Notes under the pieces: generated by a model
Seen by the model: only the letters and a program-made list of their open reading frames with translations
Told to the model about the DNA's origin: nothing
The model's database searches: none
NCBI GenBank assembly: GCA_018692925.1
Contig: JABHLH010000009.1
Location: 1-36,951 of the forward strand
From: an archaeon
GTDB lineage: Archaea > Nanobdellota > Nanobdellia > SCGC-AAA011-G17 > GW2011-AR17
Direction of reading: 5' to 3'
Length of the DNA: 36,951 nucleotides
Shown: piece by piece, positions 8,073 through 15,527 of the stretch
Layout of the letters: the number at the start of each line of letters is the position of its first letter
Position numbering within the stretch: position 1 is the stretch's first letter
Program-made: the position numbers and the translations under genes

Positions 8073-8600
8073 ATGGATTTAGTAGTTTTTGAAGGTGAAG
8101 GATATAAAGTTGATTTATTAGAGAGGATTCCAAATAAATTTGTTAAAGATAAATTGATAGTTATTAGAGGGAAAAACGATGATTTTAATCGAAAAGTGCT
8201 TTCTTCAAAGCATGTAGATTTACTTTTAGATCCACATTTAGGAAATAGGAATGATTTTATGCACCATAGAAATTCAGGCTTAAATCAAGTTCTTTGCAAG
8301 TTAGCAAGAGATAATAATATTGCTATAGGTTTTTCATTTTCTTCTGTATTAAGATCAAAAGAGAAAGGGAAGTATATTGGAAGGATGATGCAAAATATTA
8401 GGTTGTGTAGAAAGTATAAAGTTAGGATGGTAATTGGAAGTTTTGCAGAGAGTAAAAATGAAATTAGAGGTTTGAATGATATTCAAGCTTTCTTTAAAGT
8501 AATTGGAATGACAGGAAAAGAAGTTGTAATGGATTATGTTGAAAAAAGGTTGGCTTTTAAGAGAAGATTTATTAGGAAGGGAGTAATGTTAGCTGAGTAA
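8073..8600 (+). CDS. rnp3: Ribonuclease P protein subunit p30 (Rpp30)
   Basis: This is a protein subunit of archaeal RNase P, which matures the 5' ends of tRNAs. The diagnostic region is HRNSGLNQVLCKLARDNNIA followed by GFSFSSVL; the later MMQNIRLCRKYKVRMVIGSF and the helix GLNDIQAFFKVIGM also fit the TIM-like Rpp30 fold. At 175 aa it is somewhat shorter than typical archaeal p30. The gene is the first of a pair with rnhB (1-nt gap) and is leaderless. Confidence 0.9.
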   Translation: MDLVVFEGEGYKVDLLERIPNKFVKDKLIVIRGKNDDFNRKVLSSKHVDLLLDPHLGNRNDFMHHRNSGLNQVLCKLARDNNIAIGFSFSSVLRSKEKGKYIGRMMQNIRLCRKYKVRMVIGSFAESKNEIRGLNDIQAFFKVIGMTGKEVVMDYVEKRLAFKRRFIRKGVMLAE

Positions 8601-8601
8601 T

Positions 8602-9237
8602 ATGGTATTGGTAACAGGTTGTGATGAGGCAGGTCGTGGTCCAATTATTGGTCCTATGGTCATGTGTGGAGTTATTATTGAAGATACAGATATTCCTAAA
8701 TTGGAAGAAATTGGTGTTAAGGATTCTAAGAAATTAACTCCAAAGAAAAGAAAAATATTGTTTCCGAAAATAAAGGAAGTTGTAAAAGATTTTGAATTAA
8801 TTATCGTCGAGCCAGCAGAAATTGATGAAGCTTTAAATTCTGCACATTTGAATTTGAATTGGTTGGAAGCTATTAAAACTGCTATGATTTTGAATAAGTT
8901 AAAACCAGTGAAAGCAATTGTGGATTGTCCAAGTGTAAATATTGATGCTTATGCAAGTTATATGGGGAAATTTATGAAAGAGAAAGTAGAAATAATATTA
9001 GAACATGATGCTGAAAGATATCTTGAAGTTGCTGCAGCGTCTATATTAGCAAAAGTTACAAGAGATAATATAATTGAAGATATGAAAGTAAAGTATGGAG
9101 ATTTTGGTTCAGGTTATCCTTCAGATCCAAAGACAAAAGCATTTTTGAAAGAAAATTGGAAGAAATATCCAGAAATATTTAGAGTTACATGGTCATCGTA
9201 TAAGAAAGTTGCTCAACCAAAGCTTGGTGATTTTTGA
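8602..9237 (+). CDS. rnhB: Ribonuclease HII
   Basis: RNase HII cuts the RNA strand of RNA-DNA hybrids and removes ribonucleotides misincorporated in DNA. The signature GCDEAGRGP gives catalytic D8 and E9. D108 (IVDCP) and D136 (EHDAERY, before AAASILAKVTRD) complete the DEDD active site. GSGYPSDPKT and the FRVTWSSYK region are also conserved. At 211 aa it has the usual length for archaeal enzymes. It sits 1 nt after rnp3, so the two nucleases are probably co-expressed. Confidence 0.95.
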   Translation: MVLVTGCDEAGRGPIIGPMVMCGVIIEDTDIPKLEEIGVKDSKKLTPKKRKILFPKIKEVVKDFELIIVEPAEIDEALNSAHLNLNWLEAIKTAMILNKLKPVKAIVDCPSVNIDAYASYMGKFMKEKVEIILEHDAERYLEVAAASILAKVTRDNIIEDMKVKYGDFGSGYPSDPKTKAFLKENWKKYPEIFRVTWSSYKKVAQPKLGDF

Positions 9238-9248
9238 AAAAAAGAAAG

Positions 9249-9259
9249 CTTTAAAAAGA
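9249..9259 (+). promoter_or_regulatory. TATA box of secE-spt5
   Basis: GCTTTAAAAAG is centred about 28 nt before the secE ATG at 9282. Confidence 0.45.
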
Positions 9260-9281
9260 ACTAGAAATCCCTTAATTCTTA

Positions 9282-9473
9282 ATGAAGTCACTTAATGAGT
9301 ACTGGGTTAAGACAAAAAGCTATACAAAAGAGTGTAGAAGAGTCTTGAAAGTTACAAAGAAACCTAATAAAGAAGAATTCATGGCAATTACGAAGGTTAC
9401 AGGCTTAGGAATGTTGGTGATTGGATTGATTGGTTTTATTATTACCTTGATAGGATGGGTAGTCGGAATTTAA
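9282..9473 (+). CDS. secE: Preprotein translocase subunit SecE (Sec61 gamma)
   Basis: The 63-aa protein shows the archaeal SecE layout: an amphipathic N-terminal helix with ECRRVLKVTKKPNKEEF at the membrane surface and a single transmembrane helix (about residues 41-62). It clamps SecY in the protein-conducting channel. The gene is followed after 1 nt by spt5, the classical archaeal secE-spt5 arrangement, which supports the call for such a short protein. Confidence 0.92.
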   Translation: MKSLNEYWVKTKSYTKECRRVLKVTKKPNKEEFMAITKVTGLGMLVIGLIGFIITLIGWVVGI

Positions 9474-9474
9474 A

Positions 9475-9966
9475 ATGGAAGAACAAACCGAGACAAAAAA
9501 AGAAGAAAGTCAAATTTATGCACTAAGAACTACAGCAAATAGAGAAGATCAAGTTGTAGATTTCGTAGTATCAAATGTATTAAAGAAAAAATTGAATGTT
9601 TATTCTATTCTAAGACCTCATGGTATGAGAGGATATGTATTTGTTGAAGCTGGAGACAGAGGAAGTGCTGAAGAAGCTTTCCAAGGTGTACCTTATGCTA
9701 AAAGTCTGTTAGATAAAACTGTTAGGTATGAAGAGATTGAACCTATGATAGAACAATCTAAGGCAGTTGTTAATATTCAAAAGAATGATATTGTTGAAAT
9801 TATTTCTGGACCGTTTAAGAGAGAAAAAGGTAAGATAGTGAGAGTTGATATGCAGAAAGAAGAAGTTATTGTAGAATTGTTAGAAACAGCAATCCCTATT
9901 CCATTAACTTTGAAGTTAGATTCTGTGAAAGTGATTAGAAGAGAAAAAGATGAAGAAGAAGAGTAA
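9475..9966 (+). CDS. spt5: Transcription elongation factor Spt5 (NusG homologue)
   Basis: Spt5 binds the RNA polymerase clamp and raises processivity. The 163-aa protein has an NGN domain (about residues 12-100; YALRTTANREDQVVDF, RPHGMRGYVFVEA) and a KOW domain (about 108-155; NDIVEIISGPFKREKGKIV). The C-terminus is acidic. Order and spacing with secE match other archaea, and rpl11 follows after 55 nt with its own promoter. Confidence 0.94.
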   Translation: MEEQTETKKEESQIYALRTTANREDQVVDFVVSNVLKKKLNVYSILRPHGMRGYVFVEAGDRGSAEEAFQGVPYAKSLLDKTVRYEEIEPMIEQSKAVVNIQKNDIVEIISGPFKREKGKIVRVDMQKEEVIVELLETAIPIPLTLKLDSVKVIRREKDEEEE

Positions 9967-9967
9967 A

Positions 9968-9980
9968 TTTTTCTTTTTTT
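9968..9980 (+). terminator. T-rich terminator after spt5
   Basis: Two T runs broken by one C follow directly after the spt5 stop and precede the rpl11 TATA box. This is the U-tract type of archaeal terminator. Confidence 0.42.
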
Positions 9981-9989
9981 AATCAAAAA

Positions 9990-10001
9990 GCTTATAAATA
10001 G
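9990..10001 (+). promoter_or_regulatory. TATA box of rpl11
   Basis: GCTTATAAATAG is centred about 27 nt before the ATG at 10022 but only 21 nt before the ATG at 10016. This favours the downstream start. Confidence 0.5.
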
Positions 10002-10021
10002 TTAGAAATTCTCAGATGTCT

Positions 10022-10657
10022 ATGGCAAAAGAAACTATTGATGCATTAGTTGAAGGTGGAAAAGCAAGTGCTGCTCCGCCGCTAGGTCCAGCTTTAGGTC
10101 CATTAAAAGTTAATATAGGACAAGTTGTAGCTGAGATAAATAAAAAAACTGCTGCATTTAATGGAATGAAAGTTCCTGTAAAAGTTATTGTTGATACTGA
10201 AACTAAAGAATTTGAAATTACTGTTGGTACACCACCTGTTTCTGGTTTAATTAAAAAAGAGTTAGGAATTAAAAGTGGATCAGGTATACCAAATAAAGAT
10301 AAAGTTGCTAATATGGCAATGGAAGATGTTATCAAAATTGCAAATATGAAAAGAGATGCATTCTTTGCAAAAACTGTAAAAGCAGCTTCAAAAATTGTTA
10401 TTGGTTCTTGTAATGCTATGGGAATTTTAGTTGAAGGAAAAATTGCTGTTGAAATAAATGTAGATGTGGATGCAGGAAAATATGATGAAGTTTTCAAAGC
10501 AGAAAAAACTGATGTTAGCGACGATAAAAGAAAAGTTTTAGAAGAACAATTAGCAACTTTCAATAAACAATTTGCTGGAGAATTAGCTAAAATGCAAGCA
10601 GCTAAGAAAGCAAAAGAAGAGAAAGAAGCTAAAAAAGAAGCTAAAGTAGCTAAATAA
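10022..10657 (+). CDS. rpl11: Large-subunit ribosomal protein L11 (uL11)
   Basis: uL11 forms the GTPase-associated centre with 23S rRNA. The signature EGGKASAAPPLGPALGPL and the later GTPPVSGLIKKELGIKSGSG are diagnostic. The N-terminal domain is followed by the RNA-binding domain, then a Lys/Ala/Glu-rich tail (about residues 175-211) that extends beyond the usual core. The ATG at 10022 (MAKETIDALV) is preferred over 10016 because of the TATA spacing and similarity to other archaeal L11 starts. The usual partners rpl1 and rplP0 do not follow. Confidence 0.93.
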   Translation: MAKETIDALVEGGKASAAPPLGPALGPLKVNIGQVVAEINKKTAAFNGMKVPVKVIVDTETKEFEITVGTPPVSGLIKKELGIKSGSGIPNKDKVANMAMEDVIKIANMKRDAFFAKTVKAASKIVIGSCNAMGILVEGKIAVEINVDVDAGKYDEVFKAEKTDVSDDKRKVLEEQLATFNKQFAGELAKMQAAKKAKEEKEAKKEAKVAK

Positions 10658-10667
10658 AATTATTTAA

Positions 10668-10675
10668 TTTTTTTT
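10668..10675 (+). terminator. T-run terminator after rpl11
   Basis: Eight consecutive T follow 10 nt after the rpl11 stop and precede the next TATA box. Confidence 0.4.
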
Positions 10676-10682
10676 CTATAAA

Positions 10683-10691
10683 TTTATAAAT
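10683..10691 (+). promoter_or_regulatory. TATA box of the 136-aa unknown gene
   Basis: TTTATAAAT is centred 26 nt before the ATG at 10713. Confidence 0.5.
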
Positions 10692-10712
10692 CCTAAAGAG
10701 TTGGTATTTAAT

Positions 10713-11123
10713 ATGGCAAAAGTAAAAGTTTGGTTTGATTCTCAAAATGCAAGTGTTTTTTCTAAGAGAGTTTTAAATTTGAAAAATAAATTTGATAAAG
10801 CTGTTGATGCATATGTAAAAAAGAATACTAATATGCAAATAAAAATTAAAAAGAAAGGGATTATTTTTGGTACTAATACTGTTTCGTGGAATGCTTTAAC
10901 TTTCAAAGCTCGAGTAGGACAGAATTTTTTTGATGCTAAACCAAAAGAAAATAAACCCCTAGATCAAACTTTAGAAAAATTAGAAGAGAATAAATTATTA
11001 TTAATTCACATTGAAGGACCTGTGTTTGATGTTATTAGATCTGAGCTAAAACAAATGATAAAAGATATTAATAATTTAGAGAATTTTTTAATATCTCAAC
11101 AAAGGATGAAAAAAGCTGCTTAA
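10713..11123 (+). CDS. Unknown 136-aa basic protein
   Basis: I do not recognise this protein. It starts MAKVKVWFDSQNASVFSKRV, has a central beta-rich region (IKKKGIIFGTNTVSW, then a VGQNFF segment) and ends in helices (about residues 85-130). It is Lys-rich and has no Cys. An upstream in-frame TTG at 10701 is possible, but the TATA box spacing supports the ATG at 10713. It occupies the place after rpl11 where many archaea carry rpl1, but shows no L1 signature. Its position among translation genes suggests RNA binding (inference only). Confidence 0.7.
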   Translation: MAKVKVWFDSQNASVFSKRVLNLKNKFDKAVDAYVKKNTNMQIKIKKKGIIFGTNTVSWNALTFKARVGQNFFDAKPKENKPLDQTLEKLEENKLLLIHIEGPVFDVIRSELKQMIKDINNLENFLISQQRMKKAA

Positions 11124-11137
11124 TTCTTATCGATAAT

Positions 11138-11147
11138 TATATAAATA
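11138..11147 (+). promoter_or_regulatory. TATA box of the tRNA-Pro gene
   Basis: TTATATAAAT is centred 32 nt upstream of the mature tRNA 5' end, implying a short 5' leader for RNase P to remove. Confidence 0.5.
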
Positions 11148-11174
11148 GTTGAAAACTCTTTCAGAGGATAAAAA

Positions 11175-11248
11175 GGGATTGTGGGGTAATTTGGCTATCC
11201 TTCCGGCTTTGGGAGCCGGCGATCCCGGTTCAAATCCGGGCAGTCCCA
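11175..11248 (+). tRNA. tRNA-Pro(TGG)
   Basis: A 74-nt cloverleaf can be folded by eye. Acceptor GGGATTG pairs with CAGTCCC (one T-G pair). The anticodon stem CCGGC/GCCGG encloses loop TTTGGGA with anticodon TGG. The T arm is CCCGG-TTCAAAT-CCGGG, and the discriminator is A. There is no intron, and CCA is not encoded, consistent with the CCA transferase in this window. The next gene's TATA box begins 12 nt after the tRNA. Confidence 0.95.
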
Positions 11249-11259
11249 TTCCCAAAAAC

Positions 11260-11268
11260 TTTATAAAT
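11260..11268 (+). promoter_or_regulatory. TATA box of the rpl37ae operon
   Basis: TTTATAAAT is centred about 39 nt before the ATG at 11303, so this transcript should have a short leader carrying GAGG. Confidence 0.45.
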
Positions 11269-11302
11269 GGTGAATAAAAGTTATTGATGAGGATAAAACA
11301 AG

Positions 11303-11515
11303 ATGGCAAAAAAAATAGGTTCTGCAGGAAGATTTGGAGCAAGATATGGTAGAAAGTTAAGAAGTAAAATTATCAATGTTGAAAAAATCCAAAGAAAGAA
11401 GCAGAAGTGTCCATACTGTAGTAGATTAGCAGCAAAGAGACTTGCGATGGGAATCTTTGAGTGTAAAAAATGTAGTGCCAAATTTACTGGTAAAGCATAT
11501 ATCGTCGGAGAATAA
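11303..11515 (+). CDS. rpl37ae: Large-subunit ribosomal protein L37Ae (eL43)
   Basis: The 70-aa protein begins MAKKIGSAGRFGARYGRKLR and carries a zinc ribbon C-x2-C-x14-C-x2-C (CPYC and CKKC), as in archaeal and eukaryotic L37Ae/L43. It is somewhat shorter than average. It heads a tight operon with rpoP, prefoldin beta and UPF0147 (gaps of 1-4 nt), a common archaeal gene order. Confidence 0.93.
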   Translation: MAKKIGSAGRFGARYGRKLRSKIINVEKIQRKKQKCPYCSRLAAKRLAMGIFECKKCSAKFTGKAYIVGE

Positions 11516-11519
11516 AAAA

Positions 11520-11657
11520 ATGGTAGCATATAAATGTTTCAATTGTGGTAGAGATGTAAAATCTGAATATGTTAAGAAAAAAGTTAGATGTCCATATTGT
11601 GGTGGAAAAATTCTAAATAAACAGAGAACAAAAACCACTATTATTAAGGCGGTATAA
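11520..11657 (+). CDS. rpoP: DNA-directed RNA polymerase subunit P (Rpo12)
   Basis: The 45-aa zinc-ribbon subunit contains CFNCGRDV and CPYCGGKIL separated by 14 residues, which is typical of Rpo12/RPB12. The frame stays open upstream into rpl37ae. The ATG at 11520 was chosen because it yields the standard compact length and starts 4 nt after the rpl37ae stop. The next gene follows after 1 nt. Confidence 0.92.
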   Translation: MVAYKCFNCGRDVKSEYVKKKVRCPYCGGKILNKQRTKTTIIKAV

Positions 11658-11658
11658 A

Positions 11659-12015
11659 ATGGAATTATCAAAAGAAACCCAAGATAAAATTAGTCAGTTA
11701 CAATTATTCGAACAAAAAATGCAAAGTTTTCTAAGTCAAAAACAACAATTTCAATCACAATTATTAGAAGTTGAAAATGCATTGAAAGAATTAGAAAAAA
11801 GCGAAGGCGAAGCTTTCAAGATTGTTGGAAATATAATGTTGAAAACTGAGAAGAATAAATTGACTGAAGATTTGAAAGAAAGAGAAGAAGTTTTAGGTTT
11901 AAGATTAAAAAATATTGTAAAACAAGAAGATCATCTTAAAGAACAAGCTGAAAAAATACAAGCTGAAATTATGAAAGAAATAGAGAAAAATACAGAGGAG
12001 AAAAAGGAAGAATAA
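11659..12015 (+). CDS. pfdB: Prefoldin subunit beta
   Basis: Prefoldin is a hexameric holdase that passes unfolded proteins to the thermosome, which is also encoded in this window. The 118-aa protein has two long coiled-coil helices flanking a central hairpin (EGEAFKIVGNIMLKTEK), the pattern of the beta subunit, and a charged C-terminus. Gaps to the neighbours are 1 nt on both sides. Confidence 0.9.
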   Translation: MELSKETQDKISQLQLFEQKMQSFLSQKQQFQSQLLEVENALKELEKSEGEAFKIVGNIMLKTEKNKLTEDLKEREEVLGLRLKNIVKQEDHLKEQAEKIQAEIMKEIEKNTEEKKEE

Positions 12016-12016
12016 A

Positions 12017-12250
12017 ATGGAAGAGTTGATAGAAGAGTTGTGTTTGATTATTTCTGATAATAGTATTCCTAAAAATGTTAAAGCAAAGGTGAATAGTGCA
12101 TTATCTGCATTAAAAGAAGAGGATGTTGAAACTTGTTTAAGAGCAAATAAAGCGCTACAAGAACTTGATGACCTTTCTGAAGACCCTAATGTGCCTTCAT
12201 ATTTAAGACCACAAATTTGGAATATAGTCTCTCAACTAGAGACTCTCTGA
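12017..12250 (+). CDS. UPF0147 family protein
   Basis: A 77-aa helical protein matching the archaeal UPF0147 family: DNSIPKNVKAKVNSALSAL and EDPNVPSYLRPQIWNIVSQLE are characteristic. The biochemical function is unknown. It often lies in the prefoldin/ribosomal cluster, as here. It is the last gene of the rpl37ae operon; a new promoter follows. Confidence 0.88.
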   Translation: MEELIEELCLIISDNSIPKNVKAKVNSALSALKEEDVETCLRANKALQELDDLSEDPNVPSYLRPQIWNIVSQLETL

Positions 12251-12256
12251 TAGAAA

Positions 12257-12270
12257 TCTATTTAAATAAA
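12257..12270 (+). promoter_or_regulatory. TATA box of sepF
   Basis: CTATTTAAATAAAT is centred about 43 nt before the sepF ATG. A Shine-Dalgarno GGGAG at 12294-12298 lies in the short leader. Confidence 0.42.
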
Positions 12271-12306
12271 TATTCGATTACTAATGTTAATAAGGGAGAT
12301 ATTAAA

Positions 12307-12705
12307 ATGAAAGATGCTTTTTACAGAATAAAAGATAAGATTCTAGGTTCAGAAATAGAAGATAATGATATTCCAGATGAGTTTGGAGAGGATTATCTTG
12401 AAATAGATCCAGAACACCAGACAATGGATAAAAAAAAGGTTCTAGTTAAACCTTTTACAATAAGAGAGTTTCAAGATGTAAAGCCTGTGCTTGACTCGTT
12501 AAGAGAAGGTTATACAATAGCATTAGTAAATATTGCTACTCTAAAAGAAAAAGATATGATAGAATTGAAAAGAGTAGTAAATAAATTGAGAAAAACCTGT
12601 GATGCTATTGACGGAGATATAGCTGGTTTTGGTGAAGATTGGTTAGTAGCTACACCTAATTTTGCTTCTGTGGATAGAAACATACCAAGAACAATTATTG
12701 AGTAA
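12307..12705 (+). CDS. sepF: Cell-division protein SepF
   Basis: Archaeal SepF anchors FtsZ to the membrane through an N-terminal amphipathic helix. This 132-aa protein starts MKDAFYRIKDKIL, has an acidic linker (about residues 15-40), then the SepF core (about 45-128): VLVKPFTIREFQDVKPVLDSL, NIATLKEKDMIELKRVVNKL and GDIAGFGEDWLVATP. The ATG at 12307 was chosen over the open upstream frame because GGGAG lies 8 nt before it and the helix then sits at the very N-terminus. Confidence 0.9.
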   Translation: MKDAFYRIKDKILGSEIEDNDIPDEFGEDYLEIDPEHQTMDKKKVLVKPFTIREFQDVKPVLDSLREGYTIALVNIATLKEKDMIELKRVVNKLRKTCDAIDGDIAGFGEDWLVATPNFASVDRNIPRTIIE

Positions 12706-12741
12706 AGTTTTTAAACACATTTATTTTTTATTCTTATTATA

Positions 12742-13260
12742 ATGGAAAAAGAGATATGTCCTTTTTGTCATAAGAAAACTATGACTTTGATGGAAGAAGA
12801 AAAAGATATTCCTTATTTTGGAAAAGTATTTTTATTCTCTATGGATTGTGAGAGTTGTAATTTCTATAAATCAGATGTTGAAGCTGCTGAGTTGCAAAAT
12901 CCTTGTAAGCTTACATTTACTACAGAGAGCGAAGAAGATTTGAAGGTGAGGGTCGTAAAGTCCTCTAGTGCTTCTATTAGCATGCCTACAATAAGAATGT
13001 CTCAGAGACCAGGACCGGCTTCTATAGGCTTCATTACAAATGTAGAAGGATTGATCAATAGGTTTCAAAGAATTATTGAAGGTGAAAAGAATAGTACCGA
13101 TGATAAGGATGCTAGAAAGAAAGCAAAGAACCTTTTGAAAAAATTAAGAAAAATTAAAGATGGAGAAATTCCATTGAAAATTGTTATTGAAGATCCTTCA
13201 GGTAATTCTGCAATTATTTCTGATAGAACAATTATTAGTAAGTTAAAGATTAAGAAATAA
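12742..13260 (+). CDS. ZPR1-type zinc-finger protein
   Basis: The 172-aa protein has one C4 zinc ribbon (C6, C9, C36, C39; CPFC and CESC) and the double-psi-like domain typical of archaeal ZPR1 homologues (MPTIRMSQRPGPASIGFITN, GLINRF). Eukaryotic ZPR1 binds eEF1A and acts in its folding; the archaeal role is not established. A TATA-like GTTTTTAAAC at 12707-12716 lies 30 nt before the start. Confidence 0.9.
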   Translation: MEKEICPFCHKKTMTLMEEEKDIPYFGKVFLFSMDCESCNFYKSDVEAAELQNPCKLTFTTESEEDLKVRVVKSSSASISMPTIRMSQRPGPASIGFITNVEGLINRFQRIIEGEKNSTDDKDARKKAKNLLKKLRKIKDGEIPLKIVIEDPSGNSAIISDRTIISKLKIKK

Positions 13261-13262
13261 AA

Positions 13263-13382
13263 TTAATCTTCATCATTGATTTCTAATTCTTCATATGTCT
13301 CTTCTGAATTATCATCTTGATCTTGATCTTCGTCTATGAGTTCGTTATCATACTCAAATAGTTCTTCATCTTTGATTGCCAT
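13263..13382 (-). CDS. Possible 39-aa highly acidic protein
   Basis: A short reading frame begins MAIKDEELFEYDNELIDEDQ and is overwhelmingly acidic. It fills an otherwise empty gap between convergent zpr1 and the divergent thermosome gene. A TATA-like element on the minus strand (13404-13411) is centred 25-26 nt before its ATG, exactly the leaderless spacing used elsewhere in the window. I recognise no family. Acidity and promoter placement support it, but the short length leaves doubt. Confidence 0.5.
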   Translation of the reverse strand: MAIKDEELFEYDNELIDEDQDQDDNSEETYEELEINDED

Positions 13383-13402
13383 TCGGATGCTGTGAAAATA
13401 CT

Positions 13403-13413
13403 GTATTTAAAAA
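13403..13413 (-). promoter_or_regulatory. TATA box of the 39-aa acidic gene
   Basis: On the minus strand this reads TTTTTAAATAC, about 26 nt before the ATG at 13382. Confidence 0.42.
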
Positions 13414-13448
13414 GTTTTCGCTGTTATGATAAACAAAGCTTCAAAAAG

Positions 13449-13457
13449 TTTAAAAAG
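13449..13457 (+). promoter_or_regulatory. TATA box that decides the thermosome start
   Basis: GTTTAAAAA is centred about 27 nt before the ATG at 13480. This supports that start rather than the in-frame ATG at 13426. Confidence 0.45.
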
Positions 13458-13479
13458 AGTACATTTTAGAGAATATAGA

Positions 13480-15081
13480 ATGACAAATCAACCAATATAT
13501 ATCCTTCCAGAAGATACAAAAAGAATGTTAGGTAAAGATGCTCAAAGAAATAATATTATGGCTGCAAAAATTGTAGCTGAAACAGTAAGAACTACATTAG
13601 GTCCAAAAGGTATGGATAAGATGATTGTAGATTCTCTTGGAGATATTATTGTTACTAATGATGGTGTTACAATCCTTAAAGAAATGCAAATTGAACACCC
13701 TGCTGCAAAGATGATTGTGGAAGTTGCAAAAACCCAAGATGAACAAGTTGGAGATGGAACAACAACTGCTGTTATACTTGCTGGTGATTTGTTAAAAAAT
13801 GCTGAAAAACTTTTAGATAAAAATATTCATCCAACTGTTATAATTAAAGGATATAATAATGCAGCAAAAAAAGCACAAGAAGTTTTGAAACTTTTATCAG
13901 ATGATATTTCAATTGTAGAAAAAGAAAGTTTAATGAGAATCGCTATGACCTCTATGGTAGGAAAAAATGGATGTTCTAAAGAAAAATTAGCTAGTTTAAT
14001 TTTAAGAAGTGTTGAAGAAGTTATTGAAAAAAATAAAGTAGATAGTTCTAATATTAAATTCGAAAAGAAAGTTGGTGGAGGAATTGAAGATTCAGAATTG
14101 ATCAAAGGAATTATTTTAGATAAAGAAATTGTTAATTCAGGAATGCCAAGAAGAATTGAAAATGCAAAAATTGCTTTGATCGATAGTGCACTTGAAATAA
14201 GATCTCCTGAAACAGATACAAAAATTTCTATCTCAGATCCAAATCAACTGCAAGCTTTTATTGACCAAGAAGAAAGAATTTTAAGAAATATGGTTGATAG
14301 TATTCAAAGAGCAGGAGCTAATATTTTACTTTGTCAAAAAGGAATTGATGATGTTGCACAATATTATTTAGCAAAGGCTGGAGTGTTAGCAGTTAGAAGA
14401 GTTAAAAAATCTGATATGGGTAGATTAGCTAAAGCTACAAAAGCAAGAATTGTAAATAAGATTTCTGAATTAAGCATAGAAGATTTAGGAGCAGCAGGTT
14501 TAGTTGAAGAAAGAAAAGTTGGAGATGAAGAAGTTATTTATGTTATGAATTGTAAAAATCCTAAGTCAGTTAGTATTTTATTAAGAGGAGGAACTGAACA
14601 TGTTGTTGATGAAGTTGAAAGAGCAATGGTTGATGCACTAAGTAGTGTTATTGTTGCGCTTGATCAAGGTAAAGTTGTTGCAGGTGCAGGAGCTATTGAA
14701 ATTGAACTTGCAAGAGAGCTTAGACATTATGCTGGTTCATTTACAGGAAGAGAACAATTATCAATATTAGCATTTGCAGAGTCAATAGAAGTTGTACCAA
14801 GAACTTTAGCAGAGAACTCAGGTTTAGATCCAATTGATATTTTAACTGAATTGAAAGCAAGACATGAAGCTGGAGAAAGAAGTGCTGGTATTAATGTAAT
14901 AACAGGAAAAGTTATGAATGCTTTTGAAGAAGGAGTAATTGAACCTTTGAAAATTAAAACACAAGCAATAAAATCAGCTTCTGAAGTTGCAGAATTAATT
15001 TTAAGAATTGATGATGTGATTGCAGGAAGTTCTGCAAGTAATCAAGGGAATCAAATGCCAGATATGAGTGGCATGATGTAA
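13480..15081 (+). CDS. ths: Thermosome subunit (group II chaperonin)
   Basis: This ATP-driven chaperonin subunit builds the double-ring cage. Diagnostic segments: [31 protein letters not shown], the ATPase loop [12 protein letters not shown], and [14 protein letters not shown] near the C-terminus. The C-terminal tail is short and Met/Ser-rich (MPDMSGMM). From the ATG at 13480 the protein is 533 aa, close to the family norm. An in-frame ATG 18 codons upstream is possible but would extend it by a basic stretch without family support. Prefoldin beta is encoded 1.5 kb upstream. Confidence 0.96.
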   Translation: MTNQPIYILPEDTKRMLGKDAQRNNIMAAKIVAETVRTTLGPKGMDKMIVDSLGDIIVTNDGVTILKEMQIEHPAAKMIVEVAKTQDEQVGDGTTTAVILAGDLLKNAEKLLDKNIHPTVIIKGYNNAAKKAQEVLKLLSDDISIVEKESLMRIAMTSMVGKNGCSKEKLASLILRSVEEVIEKNKVDSSNIKFEKKVGGGIEDSELIKGIILDKEIVNSGMPRRIENAKIALIDSALEIRSPETDTKISISDPNQLQAFIDQEERILRNMVDSIQRAGANILLCQKGIDDVAQYYLAKAGVLAVRRVKKSDMGRLAKATKARIVNKISELSIEDLGAAGLVEERKVGDEEVIYVMNCKNPKSVSILLRGGTEHVVDEVERAMVDALSSVIVALDQGKVVAGAGAIEIELARELRHYAGSFTGREQLSILAFAESIEVVPRTLAENSGLDPIDILTELKARHEAGERSAGINVITGKVMNAFEEGVIEPLKIKTQAIKSASEVAELILRIDDVIAGSSASNQGNQMPDMSGMM

Positions 15082-15096
15082 TTTTCTTAACAAAAG

Positions 15097-15105
15097 TTTT
15101 ATAAA
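15097..15105 (+). promoter_or_regulatory. TATA box of the 131-aa Lys-tailed gene
   Basis: TTTTATAAA is centred about 30 nt before the ATG at 15131, downstream of the thermosome stop. Confidence 0.45.
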
Positions 15106-15130
15106 TCTCTATAGTGTTTAGAAGAGTAAG

Positions 15131-15526
15131 ATGGTAAAAAAGAAGGTGTCTAAAAAGAAAGTTGCAAAAAGAAAAGTTGCGAAAAAGAAGGTGGTGAAAA
15201 AAATGAGTTCTTCAAATTCAAATAATATACATAATACAAAAGCTATTGAAAGATTAATAGATTCAAATTTAGCAGTACAACATAAAATGACAGATGTTCT
15301 TTTAGGAGTAAAAGATCTTAATAGTAATGTAAAGGAATTAGTACATATATTCAAAAAAGCTGGTGAACACATAAAAGCTTCAAAATATGAAGATCCAATG
15401 GTCAATAAATTAGATGACTTACTAGAACAAAATAAGAAGATTTCGCAAGCTCTGTTAATGTTAGAAAAGTTTGTAAAAACAAAACCAGAGAGACAAAATC
15501 CTCTAAACCCTAGTAACGGATATTAA
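15131..15526 (+). CDS. Unknown 131-aa protein with Lys-rich N-terminal tail
   Basis: Residues 1-24 are almost entirely Lys, Val, Ala and Arg (MVKKKVSKKKVAKRKVAKKK), a basic tail of the kind seen in H1-like DNA-binding proteins. Residues about 35-120 form amphipathic helices, probably a coiled coil. The ending NPLNPSNGY is polar. I do not recognise the folded part. The same K-K-V/A-K pattern recurs in the H1-like protein 1.8 kb downstream. The next gene starts 1 nt after its stop, so it is operonic with the secretion-ATPase-like gene. Confidence 0.72.
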   Translation: MVKKKVSKKKVAKRKVAKKKVVKKMSSSNSNNIHNTKAIERLIDSNLAVQHKMTDVLLGVKDLNSNVKELVHIFKKAGEHIKASKYEDPMVNKLDDLLEQNKKISQALLMLEKFVKTKPERQNPLNPSNGY

Positions 15527-15527
15527 G

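Noticed and set aside
10012-10563. 183-codon minus-strand reading frame opposite rpl11
   Set aside because: rpl11 is unmistakable on the plus strand, and the antisense frame shows no family motif.
10713-11123. Considered as ribosomal protein L1 because it follows rpl11
   Set aside because: It is too short (136 aa) and shows none of the L1 motifs.
13426-13479. An 18-codon upstream extension of the thermosome gene
   Set aside because: The family start aligns with the ATG at 13480, and a TATA box is correctly spaced for that codon.
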